Source of the DNA: Nevskiaceae bacterium
Lineage (GTDB): Bacteria > Pseudomonadota > Gammaproteobacteria > Nevskiales > Nevskiaceae
Assembly: GCA_004298465.1 (NCBI GenBank)
Contig: SCRT01000017.1
Location: 1 to 64,000 of the forward strand
DNA length: 64,000 bases
Direction: 5' to 3'
Each line of letters starts with the position of its first letter. The stretch's first letter is position 1. Both the position numbers and the translations under genes were made by a program. This document shows positions 56,565-64,000 of this stretch, piece after piece. The notes under the pieces are model-generated. The model did not search any database, had not been told where the DNA came from, and saw only the letters and a program-made list of their open reading frames with translations.

Positions 56565-57467
56565 CTAAGGCTGGCTGACGACCGAAGGAATGCCATGGTG
56601 CGCAAGGCGACCGTGCATGACCGCGACCTGCCTGCGGTCATGCAACGGCCCGACGATGACGCGCGTCGCGGTGCGCCCCGCGTAGTGCGTGTCGACGAGC
56701 CGGATCGGGTCGACGTTAAGCGCCTGCAAGCGGCTGAGCATCGCCTGGGCGTTCTCGCGGTCCATGAACACACCGACCTGCAGTGCCAGCCCGCCGCGCG
56801 GCACCGCCTTGCGCAGCGCGGCTGCCTGCAGGCCGGGGTCGGCCAGATCCGGCGGCACCGTCGGTGAAACCGGCTGCACCGGCGTGATGGCCTGCACCTC
56901 GACCTTGGCGGTTCCATGCTTGAGCAGGCCGAGCTTCAACGCCGCCACGTAGGACAGATCAATGATGCGCTTGGAATGAAAGGGGCCGCGGTCATTCACG
57001 CGCACGACGACGCTCTTGCCATTGCTGAGGTTCGTCACCCGGGCATAGCTCGGGATCGGCAGCGCCGTGTGCGCAGCGGTCATCTTGAACATGTCGTAAG
57101 GCTCTCCGCTCGACGTCGGACGCCCCTGGAATTTCGTGCCGTACCACGACGCGTGGCCGATCTGTGTGAATCCGGCGGTGCTATCCATGACCTTGTAGGT
57201 CTTGCCCAGCACCTGGTAGCTCGCCGGGTTGGCGGTGGCGCTGCGCGGCTCCGGCTTCGGGATGGCGTCAGGCAAGCCGATGAGGCCGGCGGGAATGTCT
57301 TCCGCAGCCGGGAAGCCGTCCTTCTCCGGCCGCACCGGCGGGGCGATCGGGCGTGCAATGGCCTTCGGCACTTCAGGGTGCGCCGCCGGCGGTTCGGAAG
57401 TCCGCACGTGCTGGCCCGCACATCCCGCCAGCAGCACAACCGGTATCGCCAGCAGCGTCCGGTGCAT
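56565..57467 (-). CDS. rlpA: Septal ring lipoprotein RlpA (lytic transglycosylase with SPOR domain)
   Basis: In Pseudomonas RlpA cleaves glycan strands lacking peptide stems. The 300-residue lipoprotein has the lipobox VVLLAGC, a Pro-rich linker, a double-psi beta-barrel domain (GHASWYGTKFQGRPTSSGE; AAHTALPIPSYARVTNL; RVNDRGPFHSKRIIDLSYVAA) and a C-terminal SPOR domain (GLALQVGVFMDRENAQAML) that finds septal glycan. The ATG at 57467 begins the signal; an ATG at 57494 sits next to the mltB stop. Confidence 0.93.
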   Translation of the reverse strand: MHRTLLAIPVVLLAGCAGQHVRTSEPPAAHPEVPKAIARPIAPPVRPEKDGFPAAEDIPAGLIGLPDAIPKPEPRSATANPASYQVLGKTYKVMDSTAGFTQIGHASWYGTKFQGRPTSSGEPYDMFKMTAAHTALPIPSYARVTNLSNGKSVVVRVNDRGPFHSKRIIDLSYVAALKLGLLKHGTAKVEVQAITPVQPVSPTVPPDLADPGLQAAALRKAVPRGGLALQVGVFMDRENAQAMLSRLQALNVDPIRLVDTHYAGRTATRVIVGPLHDRRQVAVMHGRLAHHGIPSVVSQP

Positions 57468-57494
57468 GCTCCGCCACCGTACGCGGTGCAACAC

Positions 57495-58493
57495 TCAGAC
57501 CCCCGCCCCGGCGTCGGCCAGTGCCGCCGCAAGCTGGGATACCGCCATGGCGTAGAAGATGCGCGGGTTGTAGGACATCACGGCGTAGAAATTCGGCAAT
57601 GCGATCCAATCTGCCGGAGACCGTATCGCGCCGTCAAGCCGGACGAAGCCGGCCGGCAACGTCGGCGGCAGCACATCGCCATGCGCCGAACTTACGCCGA
57701 CCCGGGCCAGGGCGGCAATCGTGGTATCCGCCCGGCGGGCGTTCACGCCGACTCCGGCCGGCAACACAGCGGGCACGCGCGCCGCCACGATCAGCGGCTC
57801 CCCACGCCGCCAGCTGCGCGTGCGGTCATACTGGGCAAGGTAATGCGCGACGCTGCCGATGGCATCGGGGATCGACCACAGGTCGACCTTGCCGTCGCCG
57901 TCAAAATCCACCGCCAGCCGCAGATAGTTGCTGGGCATGAACTGGGCGGCGCCAAGCGCGCCCGCATACGAGCCTTTCAGCGCCGTCGGCGCGAAGCCGT
58001 CGTCGCGGCACAGGACGAAGAACTTCTCCAGCTCGGAGAGGAAGAATGGCCCGCGCGTCGGATGCCGGAAGGCCATGGTCGCCAGCGCATCCAGCGCGCG
58101 CGCACGCCCGGTATACGTGCCGTACTTCGTCTCGACACCGAGGATTGCGGTGACGACCGCAGGGGGCACACCGTAAAGCGCCTCGGCCTTCGCCAGCCAG
58201 TGGTGGTTCACGCGCATGAAGGCCTCGCCGTTGTCGATGTTGTGGGCATTGACGGCAATCGGCCGGTAGGCGTCCCACGTCAGCGTGTGTTCCTTGGCGG
58301 TGCGCTCGGTCTGGATCAGCTGCGGCAGGAACTGCGCCTGCTTGAGCGCATCGCGCACGCCCGCAAGCTGTGCGGCGTCGAAACCCTCCTGCGCCTGCAG
58401 TTGCGACAGCAGCGCCGGCACCTGGGGTGCGGTGCTGAAATCCGCCCAGGCACACGTGGAGAGCAGCACAAGACCAAGAGCAATGAGGCGCAT
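57495..58493 (-). CDS. mltB: Lytic murein transglycosylase B
   Basis: A 332-residue GH103 enzyme. The catalytic Glu is in ILGVETKYGTYTG (Glu121); FRHPTRGPFFLSELEKFF, GALGAAQFMPSNYLRLAVDFDGDG and LWSIPDAIGSVAHYLA are all family blocks. The N-terminus (MRLIALGLVLLSTCAWA) is a signal peptide whose lipobox (LSTC) is imperfect, so lipidation is uncertain. The start shares one base with the rodA stop (TGATG). Confidence 0.94.
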   Translation of the reverse strand: MRLIALGLVLLSTCAWADFSTAPQVPALLSQLQAQEGFDAAQLAGVRDALKQAQFLPQLIQTERTAKEHTLTWDAYRPIAVNAHNIDNGEAFMRVNHHWLAKAEALYGVPPAVVTAILGVETKYGTYTGRARALDALATMAFRHPTRGPFFLSELEKFFVLCRDDGFAPTALKGSYAGALGAAQFMPSNYLRLAVDFDGDGKVDLWSIPDAIGSVAHYLAQYDRTRSWRRGEPLIVAARVPAVLPAGVGVNARRADTTIAALARVGVSSAHGDVLPPTLPAGFVRLDGAIRSPADWIALPNFYAVMSYNPRIFYAMAVSQLAAALADAGAGV

Positions 58494-59623
58494 CAGTTCG
58501 TCAGCAGCTTGCGGTGGGTGTGTAGGGACATGAGCATACCGAAGCCGGCGAGCAGGCTGACCACGGAGGTTCCACCATAACTCACCATCGGCAGCGGCAC
58601 CCCCACGACCGGCAGCAGGCCGATGACCATGCCGATGTTGATGAACACATAGACGAAGAACGTGACGCCCAGCGCCGCCGCGAGCAGCCGCTGGAACGTG
58701 TCCTGGCCGCGCATCGCGATCACCAGGCAGCGGCCGACGATCGCTGCATACAACGACAGCAGCACCAGCGCACCGATCAAGCCCATTTCCTCGCCGTAGA
58801 CGGAAAAGATGAAATCGGTATGCGCTTCCGGCAGGAAGTCCAGCTTCGCCTGCGTGCCCATCAACCAGCCCTTGCCCCACAAGCCGCCCGAGCCGATGGC
58901 GATCTTGCTCTGCGTGATGTGGTAGCCCGCGCCCAGCGGATCGAGCTCCGGATTCAGGAAGATCATCAGCCGCTCGCGCTGATAATCATGCAGATGCATC
59001 CACAGCAGCGGCGCCGCCGCGGCCACGGCGCCCAGCGCCAAGGCTACCCAGCGCCAGCGCAGGCCACCGAAATACAGCGCCAGGACACCGGCCGCCAGCA
59101 CCAGGACCGCGGTGCCAAGATCCGGCTGCAGCGCAATCAGCCCTACCGGGACACCGATGATGGCGAGCGCGCCCAGCGTGGTCCAGATCGACGGCGGCAA
59201 CGCCCGCACATGCAGATAGGCGGCGATGGCCAGCGGCATGCCGAGTTTCATCAGCTCCGACGGCTGGAAGCGGAGCGGCCCGACCACCAGCCAGCGCTGC
59301 GCGCCCTTGCCGTGGTCGCCCACCGCCAGCACGACCAGCAGCAGCAGCAGGGAGAAGGCGTAAAGCCACGGCGCCACGCTGCGCAGCCATTCCGGGGACA
59401 GCTGGGCCACCGCGATCATCACCGCGAAGCCGAGGGCCAGGCGCTCGGCCTGGTCGATGACCATCGACAGCGAATGGTCGCCCGCCGAATACAGCGTCAC
59501 CAAGCCCACTGCGCCGACGCCCAGCAACAGCATCAGCAGCCACGGATCGACATGGCTCAGGATCAGGCGACGGACCCGCACTGGCTTGGGCTCGGATGCT
59601 GTCGACAGTGGCGTACTGCTCAT
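58493..59623 (-). CDS. rodA: Rod-shape SEDS glycosyltransferase RodA
   Basis: Polymerises glycan strands for side-wall growth together with PBP2. The 376-residue polytopic protein has about ten membrane segments and the SEDS signatures GAQRWLVVGPLRFQPSELMKL, ALQPDLGTAVLVL, FLPEAHTDFIFSVYGEE and VVGVPLPMVSYGGTS. The ATG at 59623 (MSSTPLSTAS) lies 10 nt after the mrdA stop. Confidence 0.96.
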   Translation of the reverse strand: MSSTPLSTASEPKPVRVRRLILSHVDPWLLMLLLGVGAVGLVTLYSAGDHSLSMVIDQAERLALGFAVMIAVAQLSPEWLRSVAPWLYAFSLLLLLVVLAVGDHGKGAQRWLVVGPLRFQPSELMKLGMPLAIAAYLHVRALPPSIWTTLGALAIIGVPVGLIALQPDLGTAVLVLAAGVLALYFGGLRWRWVALALGAVAAAAPLLWMHLHDYQRERLMIFLNPELDPLGAGYHITQSKIAIGSGGLWGKGWLMGTQAKLDFLPEAHTDFIFSVYGEEMGLIGALVLLSLYAAIVGRCLVIAMRGQDTFQRLLAAALGVTFFVYVFINIGMVIGLLPVVGVPLPMVSYGGTSVVSLLAGFGMLMSLHTHRKLLTN

Positions 59624-59633
59624 GGGCAACCTC

Positions 59634-61574
59634 TCAACGGTTCGCTGTACCTGCGAAAGCGGGGGTGGAGGCGGGCGCAGGGGCTGCAGGTGGTTTCCCA
59701 GCCGCTTCCTTGTTGCCATACAGCACCCGCCCGACCAGGTACATGTCCATCACCTTGCGCGCGACCGGCGCCGCCGCCGATCCGCCGTGCACGCCATGCT
59801 CGGCAATGACCGCCACGGCAATCTTCGGATCATCCACCGGCGCGAAGCTGATGAACAGGGCGTTGTCGCGGTACTTGACCGGAATGTCGACTTGGTCGTG
59901 CTGCGAACCCGAGTCCTGCGCCATGCCAATGACCTGCGCCGATCCGGTCTTGGCGGCCACCCGATACGGGGCGTCGCGCATGATGGAATACGCGGTTCCG
60001 TGTGGCTGCTGGGCGGCCATCTCCATGCCCTCGATCACCTCGTTCCAGGCATCCGGATGCTCTTCGACAATGGTCGGCAAGGGCTGTGGCGCCACCTGCG
60101 TCACGCGCCCGGTCGTCGAATCGCCGATCGCCTGCACGACGTGCGGCACGAAACCGACGCCGCGCATGGCCACGCGCGCCGTAGCCTGCGCCAGTTGCAG
60201 CGCCGTCACTTTCCAGATGCCCTGGCCGATGCCCGTGTTCAACGTCTCGCCGGGATACCAAGCGTGACCGCGATGCGCCCGTACCCATTCCGGGCTGGGC
60301 AGCAGGCCGGGGCGCTCGCCGGGCAGGTCGACGCCAGTCACCCGCCCGAAGCCAAAGGGCGCCAGGTACTTGTCGATGCGCTCGATGCCGAGCTGGAACG
60401 CCGTGTTGTAGAAGAATACGTCGCACGACTGCTGGATCGCCTGCGTGGCCGTCAGCGAACCGTGGCCGGTGCGTTTCCAGCAGCGGAAGCGCCGCGACGA
60501 ACCCGGCAGGGTAAAGTAACCAGGACAGTAGAAGTGGGTCTTGTCGTTGAGCGTACCGGCCTGCATGCCGGCAAACACCATGAACGGCTTGATCGTCGAA
60601 CCCGGCGAAAACAGGCCCTGCAGCGCGCGGTCGTAGAGCGGCTCGTCAGGGTCCTTCAGCAGTGCCTGGTAGTCGGCGTGCGACAGTCCGTTGACGAACA
60701 TGGCCGGGTCGTAGCCCGGCTTGCTGACCATCGCCAGCACATCCCCATTGCGCGGGTCGATCGCCACCACCGCCCCGTTGAGGTCGCCCAAGGCTTCCTG
60801 CGCCACCGTCTGCAGCCGCGTGTCGATGGTCAGGTAGAGATTGCTGCCGTTTACGCCCGGCTTGTAATTGAGTTCGCGCAGCGGTCGCCCAACGGCGTTC
60901 GCCTCCACGATCTTCGTCCCCGGCGTGCCGCGCAACAGGTCCTCGTGGCTGCGCTCCGCGCCGGCGCGCCCGATGCGGTCCAGCCCGGCGTAAAGATCGG
61001 GATCCACGCGCTTCAAGTCATCCGCGGTGATCCCGCCCACGTAGCCTACGACGTGCGCGGCCGACTTGCCCAGCGGATAGTTCCGCACCAGCGCGGCCTG
61101 GATGTCCACGCCTTGGTAGCGATAGCGGTCCACCTCGAACTTCGCGACGTTCTCCTGGCTCAGATTCGTGAGCAACGGCACGGCACGATACGACGGCGTG
61201 GCCCGGATGCGCGCCTCGAAGCGCTGGACGTCGTCGTCCGTGATGGGCAGGATTTCGCGCAACGCCGTGATTGTGGCTTTCAGGTCGGGAACCTGGTCGC
61301 GCGTGACGACGAGATCGAAGGACGGCAGGTTCTGTGCCAGCAGCACGCCCTGACGGTCGTAGATCAACCCCCGCACCGGCGGCACTGGCACCACGCGCAT
61401 GCGGTTGTCGTCGGAACGCGTGCTGTAATACGTATGCTCGAAGATCTGCAGTTGCACGAGCCGCAGCAACAGCAGCACGACCATGAGGGCTCCGACACCG
61501 GCTGCCACCGCGATCCGCCGGGAAAAGCGTCGCCGCTCCTCGAACAGGTTGCGGATGTCGTCGAAGGCGCTCAT
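59634..61574 (-). CDS. mrdA: Penicillin-binding protein 2 (transpeptidase)
   Basis: Class B PBP that cross-links side-wall peptidoglycan. The 646-residue protein has one membrane anchor (AVAAGVGALMVVLLLLRLVQL), the pedestal domain starting PPVRGLIYDRQGVLLAQNLPS, and the transpeptidase domain with SxxK in SPGSTIKPF, SCD in the SxN position (QQSCDVFFY) and AKTGSAQ. It lies between mreD and rodA in the elongasome operon. Confidence 0.96.
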   Translation of the reverse strand: MSAFDDIRNLFEERRRFSRRIAVAAGVGALMVVLLLLRLVQLQIFEHTYYSTRSDDNRMRVVPVPPVRGLIYDRQGVLLAQNLPSFDLVVTRDQVPDLKATITALREILPITDDDVQRFEARIRATPSYRAVPLLTNLSQENVAKFEVDRYRYQGVDIQAALVRNYPLGKSAAHVVGYVGGITADDLKRVDPDLYAGLDRIGRAGAERSHEDLLRGTPGTKIVEANAVGRPLRELNYKPGVNGSNLYLTIDTRLQTVAQEALGDLNGAVVAIDPRNGDVLAMVSKPGYDPAMFVNGLSHADYQALLKDPDEPLYDRALQGLFSPGSTIKPFMVFAGMQAGTLNDKTHFYCPGYFTLPGSSRRFRCWKRTGHGSLTATQAIQQSCDVFFYNTAFQLGIERIDKYLAPFGFGRVTGVDLPGERPGLLPSPEWVRAHRGHAWYPGETLNTGIGQGIWKVTALQLAQATARVAMRGVGFVPHVVQAIGDSTTGRVTQVAPQPLPTIVEEHPDAWNEVIEGMEMAAQQPHGTAYSIMRDAPYRVAAKTGSAQVIGMAQDSGSQHDQVDIPVKYRDNALFISFAPVDDPKIAVAVIAEHGVHGGSAAAPVARKVMDMYLVGRVLYGNKEAAGKPPAAPAPASTPAFAGTANR

Positions 61575-61581
61575 CGCGGCA

Positions 61582-62070
61582 TCAACGCAGCGTCCGCGGG
61601 GGTGGCGGACAGGCCCGGCCCACGAAACGGTTCACGAACGGCCACAACACGGTTTCTCCCAGCACCGGCCCCCAGCGCAGCAGCGGCGCCGCTTCGTGGT
61701 GGGTTGCCCGATCGATGAGGAACAGGATGCCGGCGTTCACCAGCCACACGACGACAAAGCAGACGCCGATCTGCCAGTCCGGCAGTGTGTCGGCCCGCTC
61801 CCGCAGGCGGGCGGCGGCGTAGGTTGTGACCAGCAGTGCGAGGGCATGCTGACCCAGCACGGACGACAACCCGACGTCCAGCACGCAGCCGATCACGACG
61901 GCGCACATCAAGTTGGGCAGCCGGGGCGCGTTGAAGGCCCACGCGGCGAGCACAACCGCTGTCCACATCGGCCACACCGGAGCCACCAGCGCCGGGGGCT
62001 GGACAAACTCCAGAACGAGCCCGGCAAACAGGCTCAGCACGTAGACCACCGCGGTTCCCGCGCGGGTCAC
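61582..62070 (-). CDS. mreD: Rod shape-determining protein MreD
   Basis: A 162-residue membrane protein with five or six hydrophobic segments linking MreC to MreB. The family is poorly conserved; LMCAVVIGCVLDVGLSSVLGQHAL matches the GLxxDxxxGxxLGxxAL pattern. The start overlaps the mreC stop by 4 nt and the stop is 7 nt before mrdA. Confidence 0.92.
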   Translation of the reverse strand: MTRAGTAVVYVLSLFAGLVLEFVQPPALVAPVWPMWTAVVLAAWAFNAPRLPNLMCAVVIGCVLDVGLSSVLGQHALALLVTTYAAARLRERADTLPDWQIGVCFVVVWLVNAGILFLIDRATHHEAAPLLRWGPVLGETVLWPFVNRFVGRACPPPPRTLR

Positions 62071-63059
62071 GGGCGGGGGGTCGCGGATCGCGGCGCAGCC
62101 CGCTTGGCAACCGGCGCCTTGCGCGCCGGCGTTGGGCGCACAGCCTTACCGCCATGCCCGGCCATTCCCGGCGGCGCGATGTCGACAGGCAGGGCCGGCA
62201 GCTGCGCCGCGGGCTGTTCGGTATTCCACACCAGCAGAACCTCGCGACCTCGCCCGACATGGGCTTGTGGCTGCGCCACCGCCTCCATGAAACTTTCACC
62301 GGCAGGATGCCGCAACTGGACGATCCGACCCACTGGGTAACCCGACGGGAAGCGCCCACCGAGGCCGGACGATACCAGCAGATCGCCAACGTGCACGTCA
62401 GCATTGTTGGGCAGGAACGGCAACGACAACGTCGTGCCATCACCCCGGCCCAGCGCCACCGAATGGAGCCCGGTACGGTTGACCTCAACCGGGATGCCAC
62501 TCTGGGGATCGGTGATCAGCAGCGCCACCGCAGTGTGCGGATGCACGCGCACGATCTGCCCCAGCACGCCCCAGGCGTCCACTACCGCCTGGCCAACATA
62601 GACCCCATCGGCGCTACCGCGGTCGATCAGGATCTGGTGACGGTACGGGTCCTGGCTGGATTCGAGGACTTCGGAAATCAGGACCCGCTGGCGCAGCGTC
62701 GTCGAGGCTGCGAGCAGTGAGCGGATGCGCTGGTTCTCCGCTTCCAGCGCCTGCAGCCGCTGCAGGCGCGCAGCCAGTTCAAGCTGACGGTGCTTGAGCG
62801 TGGCGTTTTCCTCCAACAGCGCACGCCGCGAACGCAGGGTGCCTCCAATGTCGTCGACGACGTGCGGCAGATCCGCAATCCAGATCACCGGGCGCAGCAC
62901 CTGCGCCACCCAGCCGCGCGCGCGATGGAGCTGTGCCGTGCCGGCCACGTCGAAGTACAGCAAGGTGCCGGCGATCGCCAGCAGCACCACGAACCGCAGC
63001 CGCAACGAAGAAGTGCGGGAAAACAGGCGCTTGTGGGTATCCGTATGCAGCGTGTTCAT
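62067..63059 (-). CDS. mreC: Rod shape-determining protein MreC
   Basis: A 330-residue bitopic periplasmic scaffold that activates PBP2-RodA. It has one N-terminal membrane helix (LRFVVLLAIAGTLLYFDVAG), a coiled coil (RALLEENATLKHRQLELAARLQ) and two beta domains (SAD..VYVGQAVVDAWGVLGQIV; SLPFLPNNADVHVGDLLVSSGLGGRFPSGYPVG). The C-terminal tail is rich in Pro, Ala and Lys. Confidence 0.95.
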   Translation of the reverse strand: MNTLHTDTHKRLFSRTSSLRLRFVVLLAIAGTLLYFDVAGTAQLHRARGWVAQVLRPVIWIADLPHVVDDIGGTLRSRRALLEENATLKHRQLELAARLQRLQALEAENQRIRSLLAASTTLRQRVLISEVLESSQDPYRHQILIDRGSADGVYVGQAVVDAWGVLGQIVRVHPHTAVALLITDPQSGIPVEVNRTGLHSVALGRGDGTTLSLPFLPNNADVHVGDLLVSSGLGGRFPSGYPVGRIVQLRHPAGESFMEAVAQPQAHVGRGREVLLVWNTEQPAAQLPALPVDIAPPGMAGHGGKAVRPTPARKAPVAKRAAPRSATPRP

Positions 63060-63159
63060 GGCCGTCCCCGGAACGCACGCCCCGGCATGCCGTTACCGCG
63101 GCGGCCGACGACCGCCGGTAGATTGCAGGAACGCGCAGCGCACCCCACGGCAGCGCCGG

Positions 63160-64000
<841 letters not shown>

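Noticed and set aside
59457-61718. 753-codon plus-strand frame opposite rodA and mrdA
   Set aside because: It runs across the boundary of two clear genes and its translation is Arg/His-rich without motifs, typical of a shadow frame.

Overview
The window is GC-rich, densely coded chromosomal DNA from a gammaproteobacterium. The evidence for this is the rpsU-yqeY-dnaG-rpoD block with tsaD divergent from it, separate glyQ and glyS, a full Mla outer-membrane lipid pathway, the mreBCD-mrdA-rodA-mltB-rlpA-dacA-lipB cell-shape series, and LPS-related genes. I cannot name the species. I see no tRNA, rRNA, CRISPR array, prophage or intact insertion sequence. Many genes overlap by 4 nt (ATGA or GTGA) or share a base (TGATG), so most of the window is organised into tight operons.

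Layout. 1-9249: end of an unidentified gene, an ABC-F ATPase (minus), typA, a PsiF-like secreted protein (minus), glyQ-yidB-glyS, a multi-hairpin intergenic repeat and a gmhB-like phosphatase. 9264-15839: folB/tsaD (minus), divergent from rpsU-yqeY-dnaG-rpoD-glnB. 15918-21099: an OppF-like ATPase with decayed motifs, a small methyltransferase, a GT9 heptosyltransferase-type gene, a long inverted repeat, an M48 lipoprotein protease and an AEC carrier. 21274-30597: a catabolic island holding a Baeyer-Villiger monooxygenase, an acyl-CoA dehydrogenase, an MDR oxidoreductase, an amidase (minus), a cobalt-type nitrile hydratase, its chaperone, an uncharacterised protein and an SDR. 30656-38653 (minus): assimilatory sulfate reduction (TSUP permease, cysG, cysJ, cysI, cysH, sat). 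38976-50356: slt-cca-Dabb-pteridine reductase; an NRDE protein; EcsC-pyk-GDPD; a small membrane protein; a glutamine amidotransferase; an OYE-family reductase divergent from an arsR-SMR pair. 50363-64000 (minus): mreB-mreC-mreD-mrdA-rodA-mltB-rlpA-dacA-ybeD-lipB, then mlaF-E-D-C-B-A.

How the parts work together. The island can plausibly turn nitriles into amides (nitrile hydratase) and then acids (amidase), and can turn cyclic or linear ketones into lactones or esters (BVMO) and then CoA-linked intermediates (acyl-CoA dehydrogenase). Four of its genes share a strong GGAGGAG ribosome site. The sulfur operon takes sulfate to sulfide and also makes the siroheme that CysI needs. The 50-64 kb block joins peptidoglycan elongation, septal and lytic enzymes, lipoylation and outer-membrane lipid homeostasis in one direction of transcription.

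Most unusual points: the nitrile hydratase beta subunit is encoded as two translationally coupled genes, giving a three-gene enzyme as in thiocyanate hydrolase and toyocamycin nitrile hydratase; DnaG primase has lost all four zinc ligands of its CHC2 domain; the GmhB-like phosphatase has lost its zinc-loop cysteines; the OppF-like ATPase keeps its Walker motifs but lacks the signature and H-loop; and the 3' end of cysH is duplicated downstream of the gene.
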